From Sphingomonadaceae bacterium (lineage in GTDB: Bacteria; Pseudomonadota; Alphaproteobacteria; Sphingomonadales; Sphingomonadaceae): a stretch of DNA of 64,000 nt. The position numbers and the translations under genes were made by a program. Shown here one piece after another: positions 26,530 to 36,621 of the stretch. Location of the stretch: the NCBI GenBank assembly GCA_025359445.1, contig JANYGB010000032.1, positions 49,344 to 113,343 on the forward strand, in the 5' to 3' direction. Position 1 is the stretch's first letter, and every line of letters starts with the position of its first letter. The notes under the pieces were generated by a model. That model saw only the letters and a list, made by a program, of their open reading frames with translations, ran no database searches and was not told where the DNA came from.

Positions 26530-26973
26530 TTAAGCGGACTCGGCGTCGGGCAGCGCGTAAGTAACGGTCGCCTGCCCGACCGGCCGCTCGGGATCGTCCT
26601 GATATAGCTGGACATCGACTGTTGCGAGCCTCCGTCCGAGCCTGAGCAGGCGGGCTTCAGCATAGAGCCGCTTGGGCTGCACGCCGCGCAAGAAACTGTA
26701 ATTGAGGTTGCTGGTCACCGCCATGGCAACAGGTCCGATGTGTGCCAGGATCACGGCATAGGCAGCGTGATCGGCCAAACCCATTTGGGTGGGTCCTGAA
26801 ACCAGATTGCCCGGGCGCAGATTGACCGGCTCGGGATCGAGCGTGACCAAGGCCCGGCCCGGCCCGATCTCAACAACCGTAGTAGTCGGTCCGCCAGCAC
26901 GTTCGGCAAAGGCCCCGGCAAAGAACGTCGCCAATTCGGCAACGCCCATCACCGGCTCGCGCGCATCCGCCAC
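26530..26973 (-). CDS. PaaI-type hot-dog thioesterase family protein
   Basis: A 147-residue single hot-dog domain. NLVSGPTQMGLADHAAYAVI is the central helix region carrying the catalytic Asp of PaaI/YbgC-like acyl-CoA thioesterases, followed by NLNYSFLRGVQPKRLYAEARLLRLGRRL. The start is GTG at 26973, 3 bp from the folE stop; an ATG at 26949 (MGVAELA) is an alternative. Downstream partner of folE and the phospholipase-D-like gene in a tight run. Substrate unknown. Confidence 0.82.
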   Translation of the reverse strand: MADAREPVMGVAELATFFAGAFAERAGGPTTTVVEIGPGRALVTLDPEPVNLRPGNLVSGPTQMGLADHAAYAVILAHIGPVAMAVTSNLNYSFLRGVQPKRLYAEARLLRLGRRLATVDVQLYQDDPERPVGQATVTYALPDAESA

Positions 26974-26976
26974 GCC

Positions 26977-27597
26977 TCAGAACCCCATCAGTGCGAGCAC
27001 TTCCTTGCGGCTGCGCGAATCGTCGAGGAAGCAGCCGAGCAGCCGGCTAGTGACCATTTCGACCCCGGGGGTTTTGACCCCGCGCCCGGTCATGCAGCCG
27101 TGCTGCGCCTTGATCACCACCGCCACGCCGTGCGGGTGAAGGTTGTCCCAGATGCATTGCGCGACTTCGGCGGTGAGCCGTTCCTGGATCTGCAGCCGCT
27201 CGGCAAAGCCGTGGAGCACGCGCGCCAGCTTGGAAATCCCGACCACCTTGTCGCGCGGCATATAGGCAATGTTGGCGGTGCCGGTGATCGGCGCCATGTG
27301 GTGTTCGCAGTGCGACTGGAACGGGATGTCCTTCAACAACACCAGCTCGTTGTAGCCGCCAACTTCTTCAAATTGGCGGGCCAGATGCAAGGCGGGGTCG
27401 GACAGATAGCCCTGGCAATATTCCTTCCACGCCCGGCCCACGCGCGCAGGGGTATCGAGCAGGCCCTCGCGGTCTGGATCGTCACCCGACCAGCGGATCA
27501 GCGTGCGGATCGCATCCTGCACTTCGTCGGGAACCGAGAGCTTTGGCTTGGGGCCCCCATCGGGAATGCGCAGCGCACCGTCCATTGTCTTCTCCAT
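26977..27597 (-). CDS. folE: GTP cyclohydrolase I
   Basis: Opens GTP to 7,8-dihydroneopterin triphosphate, the first step to folate and pterins. Zinc ligands are seen in SHCEHHMAPITGTANIAY and QHGCMTGRGVK; substrate loops in SKLARVLHGFAERLQIQERLT. 206 residues from ATG 27597, which overlaps the stop of the phospholipase-D-like gene in an ATGA. A GTG directly before it could also be read. Confidence 0.97.
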   Translation of the reverse strand: MEKTMDGALRIPDGGPKPKLSVPDEVQDAIRTLIRWSGDDPDREGLLDTPARVGRAWKEYCQGYLSDPALHLARQFEEVGGYNELVLLKDIPFQSHCEHHMAPITGTANIAYMPRDKVVGISKLARVLHGFAERLQIQERLTAEVAQCIWDNLHPHGVAVVIKAQHGCMTGRGVKTPGVEMVTSRLLGCFLDDSRSRKEVLALMGF

Positions 27598-29090
27598 CAC
27601 TTTGGTCTTCGCAGCAGCCCGCCGCGGCGGAACAGTCCGCGCCGCTTGCTGAACGGCTCGAACAGTTCTTCCGGCCGCTCGGGATCGAGCAATGCGTTGT
27701 CGGCTACCGCCTTCTCTGCGTCAGTTAAGGGACGCAAGGCAAACGGTTCAAGGTATTTGCCAGATTTAGATGCCTGCGTAATCAGGTCAATCATCGATGG
27801 ATTGGCGGCAAGCTGTTGTTCGACTTGCTCGACATTCAATCCGGTGTGCTCGGCGAGCAAGGCGATCCGGACCCGCTTGATCGGCGCGGCAGCATGGCTG
27901 TTGCCCGGCCGCGCCGCATCGATGAACAGGTCGCACTCGCTGTCGAGCCCCATCGAGCGGTTGTTCATGTTGGCCGAGCCGATCCGGATCACCTCGTCAT
28001 CGACGATCATCACCTTGGAATGGACATAGATCGCAGTTCCGGCGGCGTTAAAGGGCATGAAAATCCGGAACCGGCTGTGCGGGTCGTCAGACCCGATGGC
28101 GTGGCATAACTGCACTCGCGCGCCGTCCATTGCCGTCTGTTCGAGCCAGCCTTCGGCGCTTTCGGGATTGATCAGGACGATTTCTGGCGGATCAGGCCTG
28201 GCCAGCCGTTCGGCCAAAGCTTCGGCAATCGCCCGGCTCGCGAAGTATTGGCTTTCGGCATAGATGAACTGCTTGGCGCGCGCGATGTGTTCGATGAATA
28301 GCGCTTCGATCTCGCGAATTTCGCTGCTGCCATGCCATTGCGCGCGGGTCCGCGCGATCCCGATTTCAACATCTTCGAATTCCGCCTTCAATCCTTCTGG
28401 CCAGGCGCTTTCAGTCTGCGGCTGGCACGGTGTCAGCGGCTTGCCCCCGGCGCGCTCCCAGCGGTCGCGGCCCAGTTCGGCAAGGTTGCCAGCGACATCG
28501 CCTTCGACCAGCATGGTCAGATCGTGCCACGGCCCGTAGAGCTTCTTGCTGTAGGGCTTATGCCGCCGGGGATCGGCTTCGAGATGCTCGGGCGTGTCCC
28601 ACCGGTCCGAGGTCATGTCGATCCCGCCGCAGACCGCAAAGGTATCGTCGATAACCACCACCTTCTGGTGATGGCTGCACCCCAGCGGGTGCGCGGAATC
28701 GAGTTTGAAATCGATCTGCGGGTGCAGCATCCAGCGAATGAGATCGAGGATCATCGAACCCCGGAACAGGAACTTCAGCGCACCGAAATTCCACTTGAGT
28801 ACTCGCACTTGCAAGCCAGGGGTGCGGTCGCACAGCCAGATGACATAAGCCCCCAGCCGCGCCGGGTTGATCCTTTTGCGGGGCAGGTTCCAGAACCGGC
28901 GACCCTTGCCCAACCGCATCCGGGTATCGAAATCCCACCCGATCATGTGAATCAGCTGCTGTGCACGGTGCATCGCCTGCTGCATCAACGCGTAATAATC
29001 GGCTGCATCGATGACCACGTGCGCGCGGCTGGCCCGGGCGAAACGCCAGACCGAGGGATTGGGCGCTATCGGGGTTGGGTTACTCTCCAT
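27597..29090 (-). CDS. Phospholipase D family protein
   Basis: A 497-residue protein with two HKD motifs: HHQKVVVIDDTFAVCGGIDM in the first half and HSKVMIVDDEVIRIGSANMN in the second. Such a pair makes one active site and acts on phosphodiesters. No signal peptide is clear, although cardiolipin-synthase-type enzymes and PLDs share the fold. Length and the start near ASRAHVVIDAADYYALMQQAM resemble PLD/transphosphatidylases. ATG at 29090 was chosen because upstream in-frame codons (AGYDCA) look unused. It leads a run with folE and a thioesterase. Confidence 0.87.
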   Translation of the reverse strand: MESNPTPIAPNPSVWRFARASRAHVVIDAADYYALMQQAMHRAQQLIHMIGWDFDTRMRLGKGRRFWNLPRKRINPARLGAYVIWLCDRTPGLQVRVLKWNFGALKFLFRGSMILDLIRWMLHPQIDFKLDSAHPLGCSHHQKVVVIDDTFAVCGGIDMTSDRWDTPEHLEADPRRHKPYSKKLYGPWHDLTMLVEGDVAGNLAELGRDRWERAGGKPLTPCQPQTESAWPEGLKAEFEDVEIGIARTRAQWHGSSEIREIEALFIEHIARAKQFIYAESQYFASRAIAEALAERLARPDPPEIVLINPESAEGWLEQTAMDGARVQLCHAIGSDDPHSRFRIFMPFNAAGTAIYVHSKVMIVDDEVIRIGSANMNNRSMGLDSECDLFIDAARPGNSHAAAPIKRVRIALLAEHTGLNVEQVEQQLAANPSMIDLITQASKSGKYLEPFALRPLTDAEKAVADNALLDPERPEELFEPFSKRRGLFRRGGLLRRPK

Positions 29091-29251
29091 CGCACAGTCA
29101 TATCCAGCGCTGGGGTCTGCGTCCACGCGCCATGCGCCGCGCGGCAGAAATAATATGCAGGCTTAAGAAGGTGCTGCACCGCGCTGCACTGGACCAGTTG
29201 ACCGCAACACTCCTAGATGCGGGCGAATCGGGGAGCCACAAGGACGGGTGA

Positions 29252-30496
29252 ATGGATCAGGCTGATGTGGTGATTATCGGAGCCGGCCATGGCGGCGCGC
29301 AAGCAGCGATCGCGCTGCGCCAGAACGGCTTTGCGGGATCGATCCTGCTGGTCGGGCGCGAACCCGAAATCCCTTACGAACGCCCACCGCTTTCAAAAGA
29401 ATACCTCGCCCGCGAGAAGACCTTTGAGCGGATTTGCCTGCGCCCCGAAGCGTTCTGGGGCGACAAGCAGATCACCCTGATGCGTAGTGCCGAAGTGGTG
29501 AAAGTCGACGCCGCGACACACCAACTGACGCTTCGGGACGGTGCAACGATAAGTTACGGCCAAGTCATCTGGGCGACCGGCGGCGATGCCCGTCGGCTAT
29601 CCTGCGAAGGGTCAGACCTGGCCGGAGTCCACGCCGTGCGGACCCGCGCCGATGTCGATCAGCTCATGCGCGAAATCGATGCCGGAGCAAGCCGCGCGGT
29701 GGTGATTGGCGGCGGTTATATCGGGCTTGAGGCAGCTGCGGTGCTGACCAAGCTTGGGGTGGCGGTCACCGTGCTGGAAATGCTGCCGCGCGTGCTAGCG
29801 CGGGTCGCGGGCGCAACCCTGTCGGCCTTTTTCGAGGCCGAACACCGCGCGCATGGAGTCGATTTGCGCACGGCGACTGCGGTTGAATCAATCGCGGGAA
29901 CAGACGGCAAGGTTACCGGGGTCCTGCTGGCCGGCGGAACAACCCTGCCCGCTGACATTGTCATCGTCGGGATCGGGATTGTCCCCGCCGTCGGCCCGCT
30001 GCTCAGCGCAGGTGCGGCGGGCGGCAATGGGGTGGATGTCGATGAATTTTGCCGTACCAGCCTGCCCGATATTTACGCGATCGGGGACTGCGCGGCGCAG
30101 TCCAATGCCTTTGCCAACAACGCGGTAGTGCGTCTGGAATCGGTGCAGAACGCAAACGACATGGCGACCTGCGCGGCCAAGGCGATCTGCGGCGAACCCG
30201 CCGCATATGGCGCAACGCCGTGGTTCTGGTCGAACCAGTATGACCTCAAATTGCAGACCGTGGGGCTGTCGCTTGGCTTCGACCGCGAAGTGGTGCGCGG
30301 CGATCCGGCGACGCGCTCGTTCGCGGTGATTTACTTGCGTCAGGGACAAGTGATCGCGCTCGATTGCGTCAATGATGTCAAGGACTTCGTCCAGGGTCGC
30401 AAGCTGGTCGAAGCGGGGTTCAAGCCCGCCGATCCCGGTAGTCTGGCCGACCCCGAAGTGCCGCTCAAGGACTTGCTAGCCGCAGCGGACGGTTGA
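29252..30496 (+). CDS. FAD-dependent ferredoxin reductase (putidaredoxin/rhodocoxin reductase type)
   Basis: A 414-residue oxidoreductase that passes electrons from NAD(P)H to a 2Fe-2S ferredoxin, often for a P450 or dioxygenase. The FAD-binding motif [19 protein letters not shown] is at the N-terminus, the NAD-binding [17 protein letters not shown] in the middle, and [15 protein letters not shown] near the end. [17 protein letters not shown] is typical of this subfamily. No ferredoxin or P450 gene lies next to it, so the partner is unknown. Confidence 0.9.
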   Translation: MDQADVVIIGAGHGGAQAAIALRQNGFAGSILLVGREPEIPYERPPLSKEYLAREKTFERICLRPEAFWGDKQITLMRSAEVVKVDAATHQLTLRDGATISYGQVIWATGGDARRLSCEGSDLAGVHAVRTRADVDQLMREIDAGASRAVVIGGGYIGLEAAAVLTKLGVAVTVLEMLPRVLARVAGATLSAFFEAEHRAHGVDLRTATAVESIAGTDGKVTGVLLAGGTTLPADIVIVGIGIVPAVGPLLSAGAAGGNGVDVDEFCRTSLPDIYAIGDCAAQSNAFANNAVVRLESVQNANDMATCAAKAICGEPAAYGATPWFWSNQYDLKLQTVGLSLGFDREVVRGDPATRSFAVIYLRQGQVIALDCVNDVKDFVQGRKLVEAGFKPADPGSLADPEVPLKDLLAAADG

Positions 30497-30545
30497 TTAC
30501 AACGCGGCACGCGCTAGGTTAAAAGCGGACAAGGACACGCAACCA

Positions 30546-31010
30546 ATGGCAGGACGCTACTTCGAAGACTGGCAAGTGGGCGACCGGCTGAGCCATGAAA
30601 TTAGCCGCACTGTGACCGAGACCGACAACCTGCTGTTCTCGGTCATGACGCACAATCCGCAGCCGCTGCACATTGATGCCGAGGCCGCCAAGGCGAGTGA
30701 GTTTGGCCAGATCCTGGTCAACGGCACGTTCACCTTTGCGCTGATGGTCGGGCTGTCGGTGGGGGACACCACGCTTGGGTCGCTGGTCGCCAACCTGGGC
30801 TATAACAAGCTGGTCATGCCGAGGCCGGTGTTCATCGGCGATACCATGCACGCGAGCAGCGAAGTGACCGAGCTGAAAGCATCGGCCTCGCGCCCCAACG
30901 CGGGGATCATCACCTTCCGCCATGAATTGACCAACCAGCGCGGCGAAGTGGTGTGCTCGTGCCTGCGCACCGCCCTCATCAAACGCCGCAGCGCGCCGGA
31001 GAACAGTTGA
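30546..31010 (+). CDS. MaoC-like (R)-hydratase
   Basis: A 154-residue hot-dog hydratase acting on enoyl-CoA-type substrates. The MaoC motif region NPQPLHIDAEAAKASEFGQILVNG holds the catalytic Asp and His; KLVMPRPVFIGDTMHASSEV follows. It begins 50 bp after the ferredoxin reductase gene and ends 1 bp before gnd, so it is likely cotranscribed with gnd. The exact substrate cannot be told. Confidence 0.88.
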   Translation: MAGRYFEDWQVGDRLSHEISRTVTETDNLLFSVMTHNPQPLHIDAEAAKASEFGQILVNGTFTFALMVGLSVGDTTLGSLVANLGYNKLVMPRPVFIGDTMHASSEVTELKASASRPNAGIITFRHELTNQRGEVVCSCLRTALIKRRSAPENS

Positions 31011-31011
31011 C

Positions 31012-31995
<984 letters not shown>

Positions 31996-32026
31996 ACCGG
32001 TGCCGCTTTGCCAGTGATGGGGAAAG

Positions 32027-32103
32027 TGGTGCGCCCGGAACGATTCGAACGTCCGGCCCTCAGATTCGTAGTCTGATGCTCTATCCAGCTGAGCTACGGG
32101 CGC
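32027..32103 (-). tRNA. tRNA-Arg (anticodon ACG)
   Basis: On the minus strand the acceptor stem GCGCCCG pairs with CGGGCGC. D arm GCTCAGCTGGATAGAGC is standard. The anticodon stem CAGAC/ATCTG region encloses ACG (32067-32069), and T arm CGGAC-GTTCGAATC-GTTCCG is intact. The discriminator A and the 3' CCA (32027-32029) are encoded. It decodes CGN codons, probably with inosine at the wobble base. Confidence 0.95.
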
Positions 32104-32152
32104 ATTTGAGTGGCGCACATACGGTCCTCACCCCGCCTTGGCAAGCCGCTAA

Positions 32153-32548
32153 TTAGCCCTTTGCGAGCATTGCGCAGAGCGCCTCGGCCAGCGGCAGATC
32201 AAGCGGTGGCATCGGCAGTGCCAGCATGGCAGCGGGCACAAACCAACCGATCGCGGCGGCATCGAGGCATTGCGGCGCGCCGGTCCAGCGGCGGCAAGTG
32301 TAAAGACCGATGACAAGCCCCGCGGCGGCATCTTCGGCGCGCGCCAACCACGCCAGATCGCGCTGCTGCACAGCAATGCCCAATTCCTCATCGATCTCGC
32401 GGATCAGGCCATCAATGGCGGTTTCCAGGGGTTCGACCTTGCCGCCCGGAAACTCCCAGAGCCCGCCATGCGACCGATCGGCGCGGCGTTGCTGGAGCAA
32501 TGTGCGCCCGTGATTGTCGATCAGCGCGACCGCTACGACTTCAAGCAT
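32153..32548 (-). CDS. mutT: 8-oxo-dGTP diphosphatase (MutT-like Nudix hydrolase)
   Basis: A 131-residue Nudix enzyme that cleans oxidised nucleotides from the pool. The Nudix box is complete: GGKVEPLETAIDGLIREIDEELGI. The N-terminus EVVAVALIDNHGRTLLQQRRADRSHGGLWEFPGG matches MutT. ATG at 32548 was taken; GTG at 32566 is also in frame. Confidence 0.93.
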   Translation of the reverse strand: MLEVVAVALIDNHGRTLLQQRRADRSHGGLWEFPGGKVEPLETAIDGLIREIDEELGIAVQQRDLAWLARAEDAAAGLVIGLYTCRRWTGAPQCLDAAAIGWFVPAAMLALPMPPLDLPLAEALCAMLAKG

Positions 32549-32646
32549 TGTCGGAATTCTTTTCACTCATCCGCCATGCTTAAACCATTTGTTAGGACTG
32601 CACCCGATAATCAGCAGGCATCTGCAGAAGAAGCGGAGGCGGGGTC

Positions 32647-32838
32647 ATGAAGAGACTGATTGCAGCACTGATCCAAAACAACCGGGGCACGTCGGCAGTC
32701 GAAATGGGACTGATCTGCGCGCTCATTGTTTTGGCCATGCTGACCGCGCTGCAGGGCTTTGCTAACGAAACCCAATCGACGTGGAATATCGTCGCTTCGG
32801 CTTCGCACAATTCAAATGCTGGAAGCTCTGGGGCTTAA
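32647..32838 (+). CDS. Flp-family type IVb pilin-like protein, variant
   Basis: A 63-residue small protein with an N-terminal basic leader, then GTSAVEMGLICALIVLAML. Prepilin-peptidase cleavage would fall after Gly14; Glu19 takes the required +5 position, but the usual Tyr at +6 is Met. A GGAGGCGGGG stretch is just before the ATG. It is followed about 100 bp later by a canonical Flp gene; no tad assembly genes are in the window. Confidence 0.78.
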   Translation: MKRLIAALIQNNRGTSAVEMGLICALIVLAMLTALQGFANETQSTWNIVASASHNSNAGSSGA

Positions 32839-32935
32839 ACATTTGGCAAGGAATTTCCCTTAGTCCGGCAGTTGCTCAATTCGGGTGACAGGGAATGAGC
32901 CGGGTAAACTGAAGACTGCCAACAGGAGACTAATC

Positions 32936-33118
32936 ATGAAGTTCATTAACAAACTGATCCGCGACGAAGCTGGTGCGACCGCTATTGAATATGGCCTGAT
33001 CGCTGCTCTGATCGCCGTTGCTGCCATCACTGCAATGCAGGGCCTCGGCAACGAACTGAAGACCACGTTCAACACCACGTCGTCCGCAATGGGCGCCGCT
33101 AACACCTCGGCTGCTTAA
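32936..33118 (+). CDS. Flp-family type IVb pilin
   Basis: A 60-residue prepilin. The cleavage site is Gly13 followed by ATAIEYGLIAALIAVAAI, with Glu18 at +5 and Tyr19 at +6, matching Flp pilins. A clear ribosome binding site (AACAGGAGACTAATC) precedes ATG 32936; the reading frame is open further upstream but that part looks non-coding. It would be assembled by a Tad system elsewhere in the genome. Confidence 0.9.
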   Translation: MKFINKLIRDEAGATAIEYGLIAALIAVAAITAMQGLGNELKTTFNTTSSAMGAANTSAA

Positions 33119-33161
33119 CGCAACCACGGTGTAACGGACACCCTCGGGTGTACCAACACGA

Positions 33162-33194
33162 GGGGCGGCAGGGAAACCTGCCGCCCCTTTCGTT
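33162..33194 (+). terminator. Intrinsic terminator after the Flp pilin genes
   Basis: Perfect 11-bp GC-rich stem GGGGCGGCAGG (33162-33172) with CCTGCCGCCCC (33177-33187), a four-base loop GAAA, then TTTCGTTT. It is 44 bp after the pilin stop and also near the 3' end of the convergent M48 gene, so it may serve both directions. Confidence 0.85.
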
Positions 33195-33212
33195 TGTCCA
33201 CCAACCGGCGGT

Positions 33213-34685
33213 TTAGTAAGTGACGAGCTTGATCTTCTGGCCTGCGGCAAGCCGCGAGGTCGACGTCAGACCGTTAAGCACCAGGAACCGCTCGAGCGGC
33301 GCGTCGGTGTAAGCCATCCGTGCAGCCAGCGATTGCAACGTGTCGCTCGTCTTGACAGTCACCACCTGCAACTTGCGCGGCTTTAGCGCTGCTGCCTCGG
33401 CAGTGCTGAGCCGGCGTACCGAACCGAACATCGAATCGAACGGGTTCTGGCCGGCCTGGGTGACGGTCAGGAAATGATAAGCCTGGCTGCTGGACCACTT
33501 GTAAGCGAACACCGCCACGTCGACCTGGCTGCTGCCCGACGTGACCCGTGCGGTCGCGTAGGCGGCTGGAATGCCGTTGACCGTGGTGCGCTGGATCGCT
33601 GACGGGTTCAGTTGGGTTTGATTCGACTGCGCCAGCGCGGCAAACTGCGCGGTGACATAGCTATCAAGGTTGCCATCGAACGCTGCCGTGGTGAATTGGC
33701 CCTTGCCCGAGGTGCCGCTGATTGCGACCGCCTGAGTGCCGTTGACCAGATTGAACCCGGCCGGCGCTTCGAACGCCAGCCGCTCAATCGCGTGTTTGAA
33801 GCTGCGCCCTTCGGCGTAACCTTGCGCCGCCGAATCGCCGTAAGTCAGCCCGCTGATCCGGCTGAGGAACGTATCGCGGTTAGTCACGCCGGTGGCCGCG
33901 CCAGCCAGGCTGGCCGCAGTCCGCACCCGCGAAGCCGGATCGGGGTGGGTTGAGGCCCATGCCGGGACCTGATCGCTGGTTCCCATCAGCTTTGCATCGA
34001 GCGCGTTCTGGTTAGCGAGGCTTTGCAGCACGGTCGACATCGCGCGCGGATCATAACCGGCTCTGCGCAAATATTGAACGCCGTAGGCATCGGCCTCGCT
34101 CTCCTGCTTGCGCGAGAATTTCAACGTCAGCAGCTGCGAGCCTTGGAGAAAACCCTTCTGCAACAATTGCCCGACCTGGCTGGTGTTGCCCAATACTGCC
34201 CCTGAAAGGAGGGCGCCGAGGATCCCGACAATCTGGTTTTTGGTCGAATTGCTTTGCCGTTGCGCGCTGTGGCGCAAGGCGACGTGCGCGGTTTCATGGC
34301 CCAGCACCCCGCCCAGTTCAGCCTCATTATTCATCAGCCCAACCAGCTGGCGGGTGGTGTAGATATAGCCGCCGGGAATAGCGAAAGCGTTGTTGATCGA
34401 GCTGTCGAGCAAGGTGACGGTGAAATCGCTTGAGCTGTTGCTCAGCCCCGATTGCACCGCGATCTTTTTGCCGATGCTGGCAACATAGTCGGCCTGCGGG
34501 CCGGTAATCGCGCCGCCATATTCGGCGACCAGCTGCGGGTTTGCCTTGGCGCCTTCGGCTTTGTCCCTGGCGCTGATCGAACTGGCGGTGGAAGTCGTCG
34601 TCGCGGCGGTCAGTCCGGCTTGCGGAACAACGCTGAGCACCAATGCGGTGCCAACCAGATAGCGGGTGATGCGGCCCAAATTCAT
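33213..34685 (-). CDS. Secreted M48-family metalloprotease with C-terminal LysM-like domain
   Basis: A 490-residue predicted exported protein. The signal peptide spans about residues 1-27 (YLVGTALVLSVVPQAGLTA). The zinc-protease motif HETAH is at 130-134 within GGVLGHETAHVALRHSAQ, with the third-ligand region ESEADAYGVQYLRRAGYDP, like BepA/YfgC and Oma1 relatives. The C-terminal end (VTVKTSDTLQSLAARMAYTD and LNGLTSTSRLAAGQKIKLV) looks like one LysM repeat for peptidoglycan binding. A role in outer-membrane protein quality control is inference. Confidence 0.9.
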   Translation of the reverse strand: MNLGRITRYLVGTALVLSVVPQAGLTAATTTSTASSISARDKAEGAKANPQLVAEYGGAITGPQADYVASIGKKIAVQSGLSNSSSDFTVTLLDSSINNAFAIPGGYIYTTRQLVGLMNNEAELGGVLGHETAHVALRHSAQRQSNSTKNQIVGILGALLSGAVLGNTSQVGQLLQKGFLQGSQLLTLKFSRKQESEADAYGVQYLRRAGYDPRAMSTVLQSLANQNALDAKLMGTSDQVPAWASTHPDPASRVRTAASLAGAATGVTNRDTFLSRISGLTYGDSAAQGYAEGRSFKHAIERLAFEAPAGFNLVNGTQAVAISGTSGKGQFTTAAFDGNLDSYVTAQFAALAQSNQTQLNPSAIQRTTVNGIPAAYATARVTSGSSQVDVAVFAYKWSSSQAYHFLTVTQAGQNPFDSMFGSVRRLSTAEAAALKPRKLQVVTVKTSDTLQSLAARMAYTDAPLERFLVLNGLTSTSRLAAGQKIKLVTY

Positions 34686-34764
34686 TGTCAGTCCCCTTAG
34701 TCGAAATGTTTTCGTCGAATGGCGCGTTAACGCACCAAAGCGGCTGAACGATCCCTGACGTGCC

Positions 34765-35724
34765 TCAATTATCCCCGATGCGCAGAAACCGCTCCTCGCG
34801 CGCGGCACGAAGTTGATCGGGTGACAGCTTGACCAGCTGATCGAGTTCGCTGCCGATCGCCTCGACCAAACTGTGCGCGGCAACTGCAGGGGCGCGGTGG
34901 GCACCGCCAACCGGCTCGCTAATAATCCGGTCTATCACGCCCAGCCCGAGCAGGTCCTGCGCGGTGGTTTTCATTGCTTCGGCCATTTCGGGGGCTTTGT
35001 CGGGCGTGCGCCACAAGATCGAGGCTCCGGCTTCGGGCGAAATCACAGAATAAACCGCGTGTTCCATCATCAGCACGCGTTCGGCGCTGGCCAACGCAAC
35101 CGCGCCGCCCGATCCGCCCTCACCCACGATCACTGCGACCATGGGCACCGGCAGAATCAGGCAGGCCTCGGTCGAACGCGCGATCGCTTCGGCCTGGCCG
35201 CGCTCTTCCGCTTCGATCCCCGGGAAAGCGCCCGACGTATCGACCAAGGTGACCACCGGCAGTCCAAACCGCCCCGCGAGCTCCATCAGGCGGATCGCCT
35301 TGCGGTAGCCTTCGGGCTTGCCCATGCCGAAATTGTGCTTGATCCGGCTTTGCGTGTCATTGCCCTTTTCGTGCCCGATCAGCATCACCCGGCGCCCGTT
35401 TTCGCTGGTGCCCAGCTTCGCAAAACCGCCGATGATCGCCTGATCGTCGCCGTAATAACGATCCCCGCCCAGCGGCATGAATTCGGTGAACGCCAGTTCG
35501 ACGTAGTCAACGAAGTGCGGCCGCATCGGATGGCGCGCAACCTGGGTCTTCTGCCACGGGGTCAGCGCGGCATAGGTGCTGGCCAGAAGTTGCCCGCTTT
35601 TCTTCTCAAGTCGCTCAATTTCAGAGGTGATATCGACGTCGCCGCCCTTGGCTGCCTCACGCAATTCAGCAATCCGGGCTTCGAGCGCGGCAACCGGCTT
35701 TTCAAATTCGAGATAGGAAATCAT
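34765..35724 (-). CDS. accA: Acetyl-CoA carboxylase carboxyltransferase subunit alpha
   Basis: With AccD transfers carboxyl from biotin to acetyl-CoA, making malonyl-CoA for fatty acid synthesis. Family stretches: EFEKPVAALEARIAELREAA at the N-terminus, HPMRPHFVDYVELAF, GHEKGNDTQSRIKHNFGMG, PVVTLVDTSGAFPGIEAEERGQ, and VIVGEGGSGGAVALA. 319 residues from ATG 35724; GTG at 35730 is also in frame. Follows the recombinase gene with a 9-bp gap. Confidence 0.97.
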   Translation of the reverse strand: MISYLEFEKPVAALEARIAELREAAKGGDVDITSEIERLEKKSGQLLASTYAALTPWQKTQVARHPMRPHFVDYVELAFTEFMPLGGDRYYGDDQAIIGGFAKLGTSENGRRVMLIGHEKGNDTQSRIKHNFGMGKPEGYRKAIRLMELAGRFGLPVVTLVDTSGAFPGIEAEERGQAEAIARSTEACLILPVPMVAVIVGEGGSGGAVALASAERVLMMEHAVYSVISPEAGASILWRTPDKAPEMAEAMKTTAQDLLGLGVIDRIISEPVGGAHRAPAVAAHSLVEAIGSELDQLVKLSPDQLRAAREERFLRIGDN

Positions 35725-35733
35725 CGGCACGCG

Positions 35734-36588
35734 CTACCCCTCTGCGGCGCGAACGGCAAGAGGATGGCGCGCATTGACCAGCGCCACCAGCCGCGCGCTG
35801 TCGACATGGGTGTAGATCTGGGTGGTCGCGATATCGGCATGGCCCAGCAGCATCTGCAGCACGCGCAAGTCCGCCCCGCCCTCAAGCAAATGGGTCGCAA
35901 AGGCATGACGCAGCACGTGCGGGCTGACCTTTTCGGGATCCAGACCGGCCCGTGCGGCCAGCGCGCGGAGCAGCTGGAACAATCGCACCCGGGTCAAGTG
36001 GCCCTGCTTTGACGTGGACGGGAATAGATGCTTGCCGCCGGGCGCTCGCAACACCAGCCAGCGCGATAGGGCCGCCCGCGCCCGCGTGCTGACCGGGACC
36101 ATGCGCTGCTGCCCGCCCTTGCCGGTAACCGTCAGGAACGGCGCGTCGCGCGGCACCGCGCTCAATGGCAGCGAGACCAGCTCGGTCGCGCGCAATCCCG
36201 ATCCGTATAGCATTTCAAGCAAGGTCAGCAGGCGCACCGCAGCACCGGCCCCGCCCAACGCTTCGGCCTCGGCGCGTTCGAACAGCGCGGCGACCTCGGT
36301 GTGGCCAAGCAACCGGGGCAGCGGGCGGCGGCTGCGCGGACGCGGCAAACTGGGCGACGGATCATCGCCGCGCCAGCCTTCATCGAGCATGAACCCGCTG
36401 AACTGGCGCAGCGCCGAACATTTGCGCGCCAAGCTGGACGGGGCGAGACCAGCCCAAGTTGTACCGAGCGAGGCGAAGGCCGCAGCATCGGCCTGGAGCA
36501 GATCGCCGATTGCTTCTTCGGCACCTTCAAGGTCGCGGCGATAGGCGAGCAAGGTGTTGATCGCCGCGCCGCGTTCCGCGGCCAGCAT
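35734..36588 (-). CDS. xerD: XerC/XerD-family tyrosine recombinase
   Basis: A site-specific recombinase probably acting in chromosome-dimer resolution. The catalytic set is visible: Arg in GSGLRATELVSL, Lys in GKGGQQRMVPV, HVLRHAFATHLLEGGA, and the nucleophile Tyr in TTQIYTHVD. The first ATG gives 284 residues, a bit short. The 11 codons above it, back to an in-frame TGA, read PISAAIESFLA, which looks like the missing N-terminus, so a non-standard start may lie there (see findings). XerC is not excluded. Confidence 0.88.
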   Translation of the reverse strand: MLAAERGAAINTLLAYRRDLEGAEEAIGDLLQADAAAFASLGTTWAGLAPSSLARKCSALRQFSGFMLDEGWRGDDPSPSLPRPRSRRPLPRLLGHTEVAALFERAEAEALGGAGAAVRLLTLLEMLYGSGLRATELVSLPLSAVPRDAPFLTVTGKGGQQRMVPVSTRARAALSRWLVLRAPGGKHLFPSTSKQGHLTRVRLFQLLRALAARAGLDPEKVSPHVLRHAFATHLLEGGADLRVLQMLLGHADIATTQIYTHVDSARLVALVNARHPLAVRAAEG

Positions 36589-36621
36589 GGCGAGGAAAGA
36601 TTCGATCGCGGCCGAGATAGG

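Noticed and set aside
35734..36588. Integrase of a mobile island
   Set aside because: Length and motifs fit XerC/XerD, and no other phage or island gene lies nearby. The tRNA genes in the window show no att-like duplicate that I can see.
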